The notes beneath the pieces were generated by a model. The model did not search any database. It had not been told where the DNA came from and saw only the letters and a list, made by a program, of their open reading frames with translations. Made by a program: the position numbers and the translations under genes. Shown one piece after another: positions 1 through 8,512 of a DNA stretch of 64,000 bases (position 1 is the stretch's first letter; every line of letters starts with the position of its first letter). Source of the DNA: Brucella grignonensis (lineage in GTDB: Bacteria; Pseudomonadota; Alphaproteobacteria; Rhizobiales; Rhizobiaceae); the NCBI RefSeq assembly GCF_002252505.1, contig NZ_NNRL01000147.1:1-64000 (forward strand). The letters are read 5' to 3'.

Positions 1-177
1 CAGGAAGCGGCATAATCAGATACTCTCACCACCGGCATGATGCAGTTGGGGTAGCTTTTCCACAGCAATATACAGACGCACACATGGGCAAATGAGAGAT
101 GCGACAGGTTTTGCAGCGCGTGCCCTGTTCAAACCAAACCAAGAGAGGAAGACTGGGTTTTCAGATGCAAGCAGCGG

Positions 178-285
178 ATGGGAGTCGTCATGTCTTGTTT
201 GATCACGATGTCGCAGAAAGAACTCAACCGGCTGAAGATCAGAGACAACCATCTTACCGTGGTGCGGGCAGCAGCGCGGCTGCCT
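178..285 (+). mobile_element. Remnant of an ISNCY-type transposase N-terminus
   Basis: In one plus frame a short peptide begins MSQKELNRLK at 208, followed by HLTVVRAAARL. This pattern (MS-K-EL-RL, then a helix with AAARL) is what I recall from the N-terminal helix-turn-helix of ISNCY-family transposases. The rest of the expected protein is missing: the frame stops carrying anything recognisable within about 30 codons and a few residues between the two motifs appear deleted. I read it as a decayed scrap. No terminal inverted repeats were found. The rest of positions 1-317 holds no gene I can support; it lies downstream of the peptide ABC operon that ends at 318. Confidence 0.35.
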
Positions 286-317
286 GATCTAACGCCTCTT
301 CCGAGACCCGATTTCGG

Positions 318-1070
318 TCACGTTTCTCTCGGCATCCGGGGCAAACTGGCCAGTAGTTTTCGCGTATAGGCGTGTTGCGGATTAGCAAGAATATCTCGCG
401 TATTGCCCTGTTCAACGATCCTGCCCTGTTCCAGAACGATCAGTCGCTCGCAAAGTAAAGCCACAAGCGCAATATCGTGTGAAACGACCACAAAAGTCGT
501 GCGCTTTGACAAGGTTTGCATCAGTTCAATAATGCGGGCACGCGTGGTAAGATCGAGCGCGCTCACCACTTCATCGGCAATAATCAGCTCTGGATTGGAA
601 ACAATCGCCCGTGCAATCGCGATACGCTGACGCTGACCGCCGGAAAACTCATGCGGATAACGTGTCGCTGCATCTTCTGGCAGATCTACCGCAGCCAGCG
701 CCTGGGCAACAGCCTGCGCAATGTCTGTCTCGATTTTCAGTGAGCGCAGCGGTTCGGCGATGATGTTGAACACGCGCTGGCGGGGATCGAGCGATGAATA
801 AGGGTCCTGAAAAACCGCCTGTACCGAGCGACGAAAGCCACGCATAAAACTGCGGTCTTTGATGTTGAGCTTCTGGCCGCGAAAATTCACATCGCCGGAC
901 GTTGCAACCTGCAATCCCAGCAGCAGTTTAAGCATGGTTGTCTTGCCGGAGCCCGATTCACCCACAATGCCAAGATTGCTGCTGCTCTCAAGCGTGAGAT
1001 CGATGTCATGCAGCACGGTTTTGCCGCTGCTATAGGCAAAAGATACTTTGGAAAGATCAATGAGGCTCAT
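318..1070 (-). CDS. Peptide-type ABC transporter ATP-binding protein (DppF/OppF-like)
   Basis: The 250-residue protein is a cytoplasmic ATPase subunit of an oligopeptide/dipeptide-class importer. It shows Walker A GESGSGKTT near residue 37, the signature FSGGQRQR near 143 and Walker B LIIADEV near 163, then an H-loop with VVSHD. It is the last gene of a five-gene minus-strand operon (binding protein, two permeases, two ATPases). Its ATG overlaps the stop of the preceding ATPase by 4 bases, a sign of translational coupling. At 250 residues it is shorter than typical OppF (about 300), with only a short remnant (HAYTRKLLASLP) of the Opp-type C-terminal tail. The substrate cannot be told from this subunit. 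Confidence 0.92.
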   Translation of the reverse strand: MSLIDLSKVSFAYSSGKTVLHDIDLTLESSSNLGIVGESGSGKTTMLKLLLGLQVATSGDVNFRGQKLNIKDRSFMRGFRRSVQAVFQDPYSSLDPRQRVFNIIAEPLRSLKIETDIAQAVAQALAAVDLPEDAATRYPHEFSGGQRQRIAIARAIVSNPELIIADEVVSALDLTTRARIIELMQTLSKRTTFVVVSHDIALVALLCERLIVLEQGRIVEQGNTRDILANPQHAYTRKLLASLPRMPRET

Positions 1071-1876
1071 CGCGCCACCTCCAATGCAGCGTCGAAAGCC
1101 CGCGCGGCTGCAACCAGCCCTTTGGTATAGTCTTCTACCGGCTTTGCAAAAAGTTCGGTCACTGGCCCCTGCTCTATCAAGTTGCCATGTCTGAGCACGA
1201 GTGCCCGTTCGGCAATGCTTGCGACAACCGGCAGATCATGGCTGATGAACAAAAGCCCCATGCCTTCATCGCGAACCAACTGCTCCAGAAGCTTGAGGAT
1301 TTCGGCCTGCGTTGTCACATCGAGCGCAGTTGTCGGCTCGTCAGCGATCAGCAGTTTTGGCCGACACGCAAGCGCCATGGCAATGGCTGCACGCTGACGC
1401 TGGCCTCCTGAAATTTCATGCGGCCATGAGCGGGCAATGCGGGTCGGTTCCGGCAGGGAAACGCGTTCCAGAAGCCCAATAACTTCGCGTTCGAGTTCTG
1501 CTTTGCCAAGCTTGCCGCCATCGCGCGACGCACGGCGCTGCACCACTTCGGCTACCTGTTTGCCAATGCGCATCAGCGGATCAAGCGCGGTCATCGGTTC
1601 CTGAAAGACGGCGGCGACACTTCGTCCACGCAGCGGAACAAGCTCACGGTCACGCGCACCGATAATCTGATGGCCATCAAGCGTGATCGAGCCGGTTGAT
1701 TTCATCCCTTCCGCAAGCAGTCCCATGACGGCCAATGCGGTCAGTGATTTGCCGGAGCCTGATTCACCGATCAGCCCAACGCGTTCGCCCTGCTCAACCG
1801 AAAAAGACACGTCAGAAACGAGAACGCGGCCTGCTGTTTCGATCGCTAGATTTTCGACGTTCAACAATGGGCTCAT
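1067..1876 (-). CDS. Peptide-type ABC transporter ATP-binding protein (DppD/OppD-like)
   Basis: This 269-residue ATPase has Walker A GESGSGKSLTAL near residue 36, signature ISGGQRQRAAIA near 155 and Walker [13 protein letters not shown], followed by the H-loop FISHD. It pairs with the next ATPase (318-1070) to power the two permeases of the same operon. Both of its junctions are 4-base ATGA overlaps, so the four inner genes are tightly coupled. The protein ends soon after VEDYTKGLVAAAR, shorter than OppD/DppD proteins that carry a long C-terminal zinc-finger-like tail. The family assignment is firm; nickel, dipeptide or opine-like substrates all remain possible. Confidence 0.92.
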   Translation of the reverse strand: MSPLLNVENLAIETAGRVLVSDVSFSVEQGERVGLIGESGSGKSLTALAVMGLLAEGMKSTGSITLDGHQIIGARDRELVPLRGRSVAAVFQEPMTALDPLMRIGKQVAEVVQRRASRDGGKLGKAELEREVIGLLERVSLPEPTRIARSWPHEISGGQRQRAAIAMALACRPKLLIADEPTTALDVTTQAEILKLLEQLVRDEGMGLLFISHDLPVVASIAERALVLRHGNLIEQGPVTELFAKPVEDYTKGLVAAARAFDAALEVAR

Positions 1877-2718
1877 CGTTGCCTCCTCCGCGTTGGGTCG
1901 GCTACATCGCGCAAGCCATCTGCAAAAAGGTTAAGCCCGATGACGAGCGAAACCAGTGCCAGTCCCGGCGCAATCGCACCAAAAGGTGCCGTGTAAACGG
2001 AAGCCTGCGCTTCCTGCAAAAGCCGTCCCCACGAAGCGTTTGGTGGCGGAGCACCAAGGCCAAGATAGGAAAGTGAGGCTTCAGCAATAACAGCCAGTCC
2101 GAACTGCAGCGCGAAATTGACAATCAGTGTCGGCCAGATATTCGGCAACACATGAATGCGGACGACGCCGAGCCATGAAGTGCCGGAAATGCGCGACGCA
2201 GTGACATAGTCCATCGCCAGAACACGTTTGGCGAGAATACGCGTCAGCCGAGCGACGATGGCTGATGCAGCAATGCCAATGGCTAGAATGGCGGTCGAAA
2301 GGCTTGCACCATCGCTTGAAGCGACAATCAGCATAGCGAGCAGCAATGTCGGGAAAGCAATCAGAATATCGAGCGTCGCGGCCAGCATATCGTCGAGCGT
2401 CTGTGTTGCAAAGGCAGCCAGAATGCCAAAGGTGACGCCAATCACAGCGCTGATGATGACGGCTCCAAGCCCGACAAAAAGCGCGATACGCGAGCCGACC
2501 ATAATCTGCGTCATGAGATCGCGACCGAGGCGATCCGTGCCCGCCCAGTGCTCCCATGATGGCCCTGCCAGTCGTCCGCCAACCATGTCGCCAACCCCAT
2601 AGGGCGTCCAGAACAGGGTGACTAGCGCGACGATGACATGAATGCCAACAAGAATACCGCCGACCACGAGTGGCCAAGGCAATCGGAAACGTTGCGAAGT
2701 TGTGGTGATGCTGCTCAT
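1873..2718 (-). CDS. Peptide-type ABC transporter permease (DppC-like)
   Basis: The 281-residue integral membrane protein has the DppC/OppC layout: an N-terminal membrane segment (about residues 14-40), a periplasmic loop containing GTDRLGRD near residue 61, then five hydrophobic segments. The EAA-type cytoplasmic loop is visible as the stretch around ASRISGTSWLG near 178. It should form a heterodimeric channel with the product of the preceding gene. The ATG overlaps that gene's stop by 4 bases and its own stop overlaps the next ATPase. Nothing looks degraded. Confidence 0.93.
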   Translation of the reverse strand: MSSITTTSQRFRLPWPLVVGGILVGIHVIVALVTLFWTPYGVGDMVGGRLAGPSWEHWAGTDRLGRDLMTQIMVGSRIALFVGLGAVIISAVIGVTFGILAAFATQTLDDMLAATLDILIAFPTLLLAMLIVASSDGASLSTAILAIGIAASAIVARLTRILAKRVLAMDYVTASRISGTSWLGVVRIHVLPNIWPTLIVNFALQFGLAVIAEASLSYLGLGAPPPNASWGRLLQEAQASVYTAPFGAIAPGLALVSLVIGLNLFADGLRDVADPTRRRQR

Positions 2719-3680
2719 GCGCGGGCTCCCGCAGACCGGCTGCGCAATCGCGGATCGATCAAACGTTGCACCAGATCAGCAGCGAAGCCCACCAGAAGAA
2801 CCAGAAGGGTCGAGACAAACAAGACGCCTTGCACATTGGGATAATCACGCTGCTCAATACCCAACAGCAGCATGGAGCCGAGTCCGGGGAGCGAGAAAAC
2901 GCGTTCCACCACCACAGCACCCAGAAGCGTTGATGCGAGTTCGATACCAAGGATTGAAATCACCGGCACCGCGCCATTGCGGATGCCGTGGCGGATAAGC
3001 GCTTGCGAGAATGTGGAGCCCAGCGCGCGCGCCGTGCGCAGATAATCGCTGCCCAATACATCCTGCGTTGCTGAACGAACATAGCGGATGAGCGATGCCG
3101 ACATGACGATGGCAATGGTGATGACCGGCAATGTCAGCGATTGAAATGCAGCAGGCGCGGATTGCCATCCACGCGATGGAAAACCGCCCGATGGAAACAT
3201 GCGCAGTTTCACCGCGAACACCCAGACCAGAAGAATGCCAATCCAGAAAACCGGCACCGCAATACCAAGCTGTGAGATCACTGAAATGATCGAGCCATAC
3301 CAGGTTTTCTGACGCACGACCGACAGGATGCCGAGCGGCACCGCAATGATGATTGCCAGCACAAAAGCCATCAGTGTCAGCGGCAGTGTCACGATCAGGC
3401 GTTTGCCGATTTCGGTCAAAACAGGTGCGCCGCTGACAAAGGAATTGCCGAGATCGAAGCGCACAAGTGAGCCGATAAACTGTGAGAATTGCTGATAAAG
3501 CGGGAGATCGGACCCGACCTGCTTGCGTGCAGCTTCAATCTGTGCAGCGTCCGCACCAACCGAAACCAGTGCATTAGCCGGATCGCCCGGCAAAAGGCGC
3601 AGCAGCAAAAACAAAACGATAGCTGCAATAAATACCGATAGGATCAGAATGGCCGAACGGCGCAGAATATAGGCAAGAAT
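2715..3680 (-). CDS. Peptide-type ABC transporter permease (DppB-like), probable ATT start
   Basis: The conserved body (RLLPGDPAN, then five membrane segments and the EAA-like RTARALGSTFSQ) is a DppB/OppB permease. An ordinary start is only available at TTG 3614, which would remove the first membrane helix that this family always has before LLPGDPA. Reading upstream in the same frame restores that helix and gives LAYILRRSAILILS, the standard DppB beginning, preceded by the codon ATT at 3680-3678. A strong ribosome site GAGAGG lies 8 bases before that ATT. No ATG or GTG exists in frame before the upstream stop. I therefore place the start at ATT 3680 (321 residues). A single-base sequencing error in an ATG is the alternative. 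Confidence 0.85.
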   Translation of the reverse strand: MLAYILRRSAILILSVFIAAIVLFLLLRLLPGDPANALVSVGADAAQIEAARKQVGSDLPLYQQFSQFIGSLVRFDLGNSFVSGAPVLTEIGKRLIVTLPLTLMAFVLAIIIAVPLGILSVVRQKTWYGSIISVISQLGIAVPVFWIGILLVWVFAVKLRMFPSGGFPSRGWQSAPAAFQSLTLPVITIAIVMSASLIRYVRSATQDVLGSDYLRTARALGSTFSQALIRHGIRNGAVPVISILGIELASTLLGAVVVERVFSLPGLGSMLLLGIEQRDYPNVQGVLFVSTLLVLLVGFAADLVQRLIDPRLRSRSAGARA

Positions 3681-3735
3681 GGCGAATACCTCTCGGGCAT
3701 GAGGGAGCAGTTTTTGGCCACTCAGAATGCGATAA

Positions 3736-3762
3736 CGCCGCCGGAAAATAATTCAGGCGGCG
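3736..3762 (-). promoter_or_regulatory. Intercistronic hairpin after the binding-protein gene
   Basis: The inverted repeat CGCCGCC / GGCGGCG with a 13-base loop lies between the end of the solute-binding-protein gene and the permease genes. There is no T-run after it on the minus strand, so it is unlikely to be a full terminator. Hairpins at this place usually stabilise the upstream mRNA or attenuate the operon, which would give more binding protein than permease. Confidence 0.5.
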
Positions 3763-3801
3763 ATCTCTGTCGAGTATCAGTCCATGATTATGGACACCAG
3801 A

Positions 3802-5328
3802 TTATTCGGCTGCTTTCGTAATATCATAGGCAAAGAACTGCGAGTTCAGACCATTAACCGGATAGCCGCTGACTGACTTTTTTGAGACCACGATCTGCGG
3901 ATAGAGATAGAACCAGTTGCTGGCTGCATCTTCTGCAATGATCTTGTTGGCTTCGGTCAGCTTGGCCGTCTGTTCATCGGTGGTGGAGCTGGCTTCGGCT
4001 TCCTTGATGAGATCAACGACCTTCGGGTTGTTATAGCCCCAGTAGAAATCCGGATTGCCATAGAACACGATATCACGGTGGTTTACATGCTCCTGCAAAG
4101 TCGCCTGGAAATCATGCGCCTTATAGACCTTTGTGTACCACTCATTGGCCGTAATGATGTTGATGTTCACCTTCACGCCGATCTTCGCCAGTTCGCTCTG
4201 GATGAACTGCGCTGCAATCGGGTGCGGGTCATAGTTCGGTGTATCGATGGTGAAAGTAAAGCCATCCGGATAGCCAGCTTCCTTCAAGAGCTTTTTGGCG
4301 CTTTCAGGATTATAGGCATCCACCCCGGTTAAATCGACATACCACGGATCTGTCGGCGGAACGAACGAGCCGATCAGCGTGCCATAGTCGCCCCAAACGG
4401 CATTCAGCAGCTTCTTGTCGTCGATGGCACGTGCCAGTGCCTTACGAACCTTCACATTGTCGAAAGGCGCAACACGGTCGTTATAAGCGAGAAGCAGCTT
4501 GGTCGTGGACTTACCTTCACTGACGGTGAAATCAGGATTATCTTTGAACTGAGCCAGCGAATCCGGGCTCTGAACCGAGGTGATGATGTCAACCGAGCCA
4601 GTCAGAAGCGCATTGTTGAGCGCGCTTGCATCGGTGAAATACTGGAAGACAACCTCTTCGTTTTTCGGCTTAGTACCCCAGTAACCGTCAAAGCGCTTGA
4701 TGGCGAGCGATGAACCGCGGCGCCAGTCTTCCAGCGCATAAGGTCCAGTGCCGTCTTCCTTCGACTGGAAATCAGTTGCTTCATCATTGGCAACCCAGAC
4801 ATAGCTGAGATTGTATGGCAGCGAGATCGAGCGGGACGAAAGCTTGACGACGACTGTTTCATCATCCGGTGTTTCGACGCCAACAATGGTCTTGAGGCTG
4901 CTTTTGCGCGAGCTTTTGGATTCAGGCGCTGCAACACGCTCGATAGAGAACTTGACATCCTTCGAGGTCAGTGGCGCGCCTGAATGGAATTTGACGCCCG
5001 GCTGAAGCTTGAACGTATAGGTCAGACCATCGTCGCTGACGGTGTATTCCTTCGAAAGAACTGGCTCAACCTTGCCATCGTCATCCAGACGGAACAATGC
5101 TTCATAAACATTGCCATTGAAGGCCTCGTTGATGCCCTGCCCTGCGCCTGCAGTGTTGTCGAGGTTCTGCGGTTCGTAGAGCGATCCAATGTTAATCGTA
5201 GCTTCTGGATCGCTTTCTTGTGCGTTCGCCTGAGCGAACGAACCGAATGCGAGCGCAACGGTCAGCGCCGTTGTCAGCCCCCAGTTGCTCAACTTCATTT
5301 TGCGATTGCGAATGGTCAAACCGCTCAT
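3802..5328 (-). CDS. Family-5 peptide-type ABC solute-binding protein
   Basis: The 508-residue periplasmic binding protein belongs to the extracellular family 5 (DppA/OppA/NikA). After a signal peptide (MKLSNWGLTTALTVALAFG, cleaved near AQANAQ) come the typical YEALFRLDDDGKVEPVLSKE, YTFKLQPGVKFHSGAPLT and DNVKVRKALARAID segments. I chose ATG 5328, 7 bases after GGAG, over an ATG-like start at 5355; another ATG at 5298 directly begins the signal peptide. It is first in the operon with two permeases and two ATPases and is divergent from an M24 peptidase gene. That pairing suggests import of proline-containing peptides or a creatine-like or opine-like compound, which is inference only. Confidence 0.92.
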   Translation of the reverse strand: MSGLTIRNRKMKLSNWGLTTALTVALAFGSFAQANAQESDPEATINIGSLYEPQNLDNTAGAGQGINEAFNGNVYEALFRLDDDGKVEPVLSKEYTVSDDGLTYTFKLQPGVKFHSGAPLTSKDVKFSIERVAAPESKSSRKSSLKTIVGVETPDDETVVVKLSSRSISLPYNLSYVWVANDEATDFQSKEDGTGPYALEDWRRGSSLAIKRFDGYWGTKPKNEEVVFQYFTDASALNNALLTGSVDIITSVQSPDSLAQFKDNPDFTVSEGKSTTKLLLAYNDRVAPFDNVKVRKALARAIDDKKLLNAVWGDYGTLIGSFVPPTDPWYVDLTGVDAYNPESAKKLLKEAGYPDGFTFTIDTPNYDPHPIAAQFIQSELAKIGVKVNINIITANEWYTKVYKAHDFQATLQEHVNHRDIVFYGNPDFYWGYNNPKVVDLIKEAEASSTTDEQTAKLTEANKIIAEDAASNWFYLYPQIVVSKKSVSGYPVNGLNSQFFAYDITKAAE

Positions 5329-5515
5329 TTTACTCTCCTGCTTCGAGGTCGCCATAAGGCCCTCAGTTGATACAGGTTATACAGCGACCGTCTGAGCATC
5401 GATAAGCGGCACAGCTGTGCTATACGGGGATTCTTTGGAAGATTATTCTATAATAAATAAAATTGGTAGATGATTTATCCTTCACGATAGACTGATATCC
5501 ACCCAACTTCAAAAA

Positions 5516-5545
5516 TTGAGTTACCAAGCGGACCGGTCTTATATA
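5516..5545 (+). promoter_or_regulatory. Candidate promoter of the M24 peptidase gene
   Basis: TTGAGT and TATATA are separated by 18 bases, about 65 bases upstream of the peptidase ATG, in the divergent gap between the ABC operon and the peptidase. The spacer contains the palindrome GACCGGTC (5531-5538), which could be an operator half. The gap is otherwise AT-rich. Assigned by pattern only. Confidence 0.35.
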
Positions 5546-5609
5546 AACGACGACAAACCAAAGGCTTCGCGAAGCCCCCATCACGGCCCGGTGGCATTGA
5601 GAGAACATA

Positions 5610-6836
5610 ATGAGCCAGATCAATCGCGATAGAACCCAGACACTTCTCGAAGCGGAAGGACTTGATGCACTTGTACTGTTTCAACCTGAAAACTTCCGCT
5701 ATGCAACCGGTGTAGCAGCTGGAGTCGCGACGATGTGGGGGCGTGCGGGTTCGGCAATTGCGCTGGTGCCAGCCGATGAAAAGGCAAAACTCGGTGCCGT
5801 CATCAGCGATCATGCATTTGCTGCGGCAAAGCATCTTGCGGATCAAATTGATTTCCGCACGCACCGCATCTGGATCGACATGGTGACAGTCGAAAATGCC
5901 AGAACAATTGAAGATATCAATGCAGCCTACAGGCAGGCAAACAATGTCGGTCCGCGTGCTGAAACTTTCGATCAGGATGCAGCTTTCAGGCTTTTGGGCG
6001 ATCTGCTGGCAGAGCGCGGGCTTTCCAAAGCAAAGATCGGTGTTGATCTCGAGTTCATGCCAGCGGCTGATTTCGCGGCTCTCAAAAAAACGCTTCCATT
6101 AGCTGACTGGCAGGATGCTTCAATTCTCGTCAAGCGCCTGCGCCTTATCAAGAATGCCCGCGAAATCGAGTATCTGCGCAATGCAGCCCGTTATACAGAA
6201 AGCGGGCTGGAAAATATGCTGAAAATTGCCCAACGCGGTTCAAGCTTGAGTGCGCTTTCAGCAGCCTGGCTTGATGGTGCTACGCGGGAAGCCAGCCGGA
6301 ATGGTCAAGCTCTTTCCGGGCATTGGGCTTATATCTCGACTGGCCCTGATCTTCAGGACATAAAGACCGAGCTCAAAGAAGGTGACCTTGTGAAAGCTGA
6401 TGTCGGCACCCTCATCAACGGCTATTCGTCGGATGGTGCGCGCACTTATGTCTGCGGCAAGCCTGATCCGCTTGCGAGTGAGATCTACAAGGTGTTGCAG
6501 GAGAGCTTTGCCGTGGGCGAAGCCCTGTTAAAGCCTGGAACGCGGTTCTGCGATGTTCATGCTGCGATGCTTGGCACCATGCGGCAGAGCGGTTTCAGCG
6601 AATATTATCGCGGCCATTTTGGTCATTCGGTAGGCGCTGCCGTTGGCATTGAAGAATGGCCGTTTATCTCAAGCAGCAACGAAATGCTGATCGAACCGAA
6701 CATGGTGCTGGCGCTGGAAACCCCGTTCTATGCTAACGGGCTAGGTGCTCTGATGATTGAAGAACAATTTCTGATCACAGAAAGCGGTGCGGAAAGCATG
6801 AACAGGCTTTCACGCGAATTGATGTCCATCGGATAG
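5610..6836 (+). CDS. M24-family metallopeptidase (Xaa-Pro dipeptidase/creatinase-like)
   Basis: The 408-residue protein has the creatinase-type N-terminal domain (residues 1-170) followed by the pita-bread M24 domain. All five expected metal ligands are visible: Asp264 and Asp275 in ADVGT...GYSSDGART, His339 in GHFGHS, Glu370 in LALETPFY and Glu384 in MIEEQF. This supports an active dinuclear metalloenzyme that cleaves an Xaa-Pro or similar bond in the cytoplasm. No signal peptide is present. It is divergent from a peptide-type ABC operon, which would supply the substrate. It could instead be an ectoine-hydrolase (DoeA)-like or creatinase-like enzyme; the sequence read alone does not decide. 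Confidence 0.85.
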   Translation: MSQINRDRTQTLLEAEGLDALVLFQPENFRYATGVAAGVATMWGRAGSAIALVPADEKAKLGAVISDHAFAAAKHLADQIDFRTHRIWIDMVTVENARTIEDINAAYRQANNVGPRAETFDQDAAFRLLGDLLAERGLSKAKIGVDLEFMPAADFAALKKTLPLADWQDASILVKRLRLIKNAREIEYLRNAARYTESGLENMLKIAQRGSSLSALSAAWLDGATREASRNGQALSGHWAYISTGPDLQDIKTELKEGDLVKADVGTLINGYSSDGARTYVCGKPDPLASEIYKVLQESFAVGEALLKPGTRFCDVHAAMLGTMRQSGFSEYYRGHFGHSVGAAVGIEEWPFISSSNEMLIEPNMVLALETPFYANGLGALMIEEQFLITESGAESMNRLSRELMSIG

Positions 6837-6856
6837 AAATATCCTATGAACGAGAT

Positions 6857-7051
6857 TTAATCACCGCTTGTGATGGCCCTGCCGCGGTGGCGACGTTTCC
6901 ATGGCCATTCGCCGTCGTTTTCCGCTTCCAGAGAAAAGCTGAGGAAGGTTCTGATCAGAACGATCAGGCCGAGTGCAATGCCGCGACCAAGATTGGCGCG
7001 ATAGCGCGTATAGGCTTTCTCGCCCGACAGTACGAACATGTCGTCGGCCAT
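6857..7051 (-). CDS. Small hypothetical protein with one membrane segment
   Basis: A 64-residue frame starts MADDMFVLSGEKAY, has a hydrophobic segment GIALGLIVLIRTFLSFSL (about residues 24-41) and ends in a basic tail rich in Arg. The amino-acid use is plausible for a small inner-membrane protein, but the ribosome site is weak and I know no family. It lies convergent to the M24 gene. A longer overlapping frame on the same strand looks like noise. Confidence 0.3.
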   Translation of the reverse strand: MADDMFVLSGEKAYTRYRANLGRGIALGLIVLIRTFLSFSLEAENDGEWPWKRRHRGRAITSGD

Positions 7052-7117
7052 TCGCCAAAAGACAGGTTTGTTGTGACAATGATTGATGTCTGCTCATAGA
7101 GCTTTCTGATGAGATAG

Positions 7118-7462
7118 AATAGCAATTGCCCGTATAGTTCTGATCATTTGAAGCAAATATCTCCTGAGATATCAGAGCTGTCCGGCAATGTCGTTATTAA
7201 AGATGGAAAGTCTGAGATAAAAACAGATAAAGCAAAAGTTAAGTTAAGCAAAAATACAATAACAATTACGACTAAAGAACTCGTGACGACCATCAAGAAG
7301 TGACTTTATTTGCTACCTGCCGATCTTTATGCAAATGACCGTAAACCAGTTGCAACCCAGCAGGTTGATAACACCGCAACCGCTTCCATTGGCCAGTCGT
7401 CGTTCCAGGATGGTTCGGCTCATCGTTTCGGTGATGCATCGCCATCGAGCTTCCAGAACTAA
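7118..7462 (+). pseudogene. Interrupted open frame, probable remnant of a small secreted-type protein
   Basis: One plus frame runs 61 codons to TGA at 7301-7303 and then, in the same frame, another 52 codons to TAA at 7460-7462. The first part is rich in Lys, Thr and Val (for example GNVVIKDGKSEIKTDKAKV); the second ends VDNTATASIGQSSFQDGSA, a composition I associate with small rhizobial secreted proteins of the DUF680 kind. There is no ATG; the only candidate start is TTG 7148 with no ribosome site. A decayed gene is the likely reading; chance continuity across the TGA is possible. Together with the small minus-strand frame before it, this is all I see in 6837-7480. Confidence 0.3.
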
Positions 7463-7482
7463 TATCGGCATCAGCACGTAAA

Positions 7483-7519
7483 ATACAAAAAGGCGAAGCC
7501 TCTTCAGGCTCCGCCTTTT
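7483..7519 (-). terminator. Rho-independent terminator of the LysR gene
   Basis: On the minus strand GGCGGAGCC and GGCTTCGCC pair (one G-T pair) around a 6-base loop and are followed by TTTTT. The site begins about 22 bases past the LysR stop codon. The hairpin is also preceded by an A-run, so it may act weakly in both directions. Confidence 0.8.
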
Positions 7520-7540
7520 GTTGTTCGTGGGAAGCGCCAA

Positions 7541-8440
7541 TTATTCCATCCGCATTATGATTGCTTTTACTTCCCGTTCAAAAAAGTCCGAAAATGCAGC
7601 GATACGCGGCGGCAATATCTGGAATGGCGGATAATAAAGTGTAAGCCAGAGCTGCGGCGGAGACCACTCCGGTAAAATCTGCACGAGCCGTCCCGTGCGC
7701 AAATGTTCAGCCACAATGAAGACAGGCAACATTGCGACCCCTGCCCCATCGGCCGCCATATTGGCCAGCACTTCACCATTATTCGCGCTGATCATACGTC
7801 CGGCGGAAACATTGACCGTCGAACCTCCATCAGACAAAGCCCAGTTTTCACGGCGGCTTTCAAAACTATAGCCTAGGCAACCATCAATAGTGAGCTCGGT
7901 CGGGTGCTTCACATCGACGAAAGCTGTACCGGGTGCCGCAACCAGAATGCGCTTGATTGCACTAATCTTGCGCCAGATTGTAAATTTATCCGACGGTGCG
8001 CCTGAAATGCGGATCGCGAGATCAAAATCCTGCTCGACCATATCCAGCATCTGATCGGTCAATGACAATTCTATTTCAATCCTAGGATAGAGCTCACGAA
8101 ATGCAGAGAGTATCTGTGGTAAAACCTGTTGACCAAGCGACATGGGCGCATTGATCCGCAAACGCCCCTGATCGGCCTTATGAACATTCATCAGCTCCAG
8201 CCGAGCCGCCTCCAGCGCTGTAACCGCTGGCTCGATACGTGCCGCAAACACAGCACCATCCGTTGTCAGAGAAACCTGCCGCGTCGTACGCACGAAAAGC
8301 TGGACGCCCAGCTCTTCTTCGAGTGCAGCAATTGTCCGTGTGACAGACGCTGGCGTCATGTCCAGCTCTCGCGAAACCTGCGCAAAATTACGCTTCTCAG
8401 CAGCCAGCAGAAACGTCTTGAGGGCTTTAAGCTCGTTCAT
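7541..8440 (-). CDS. LysR-family transcriptional regulator
   Basis: The 299-residue protein begins MNELKALKTFLLAAEKRNFAQ and has the N-terminal winged helix-turn-helix of LysR (SRELDMTPASVTRTIAALEE, residues about 20-40), then an effector domain from about 90 on. It resembles the CrgA/DsdC-like group that regulates a neighbouring gene, but both neighbours are unusual: the next gene (8513-10552) is on the same strand and upstream of it. I chose the ATG at 8440 because the helix-turn-helix starts at the usual distance; an upstream extension to 8482 is not family-like. No target site is evident. Confidence 0.9.
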   Translation of the reverse strand: MNELKALKTFLLAAEKRNFAQVSRELDMTPASVTRTIAALEEELGVQLFVRTTRQVSLTTDGAVFAARIEPAVTALEAARLELMNVHKADQGRLRINAPMSLGQQVLPQILSAFRELYPRIEIELSLTDQMLDMVEQDFDLAIRISGAPSDKFTIWRKISAIKRILVAAPGTAFVDVKHPTELTIDGCLGYSFESRRENWALSDGGSTVNVSAGRMISANNGEVLANMAADGAGVAMLPVFIVAEHLRTGRLVQILPEWSPPQLWLTLYYPPFQILPPRIAAFSDFFEREVKAIIMRME

Positions 8441-8512
8441 TCGTTCATTTCCACTGATACAATATACTTGCGACCATTGCATCCGTGGCGATTAACAATC
8501 AACCGGCCGCAG

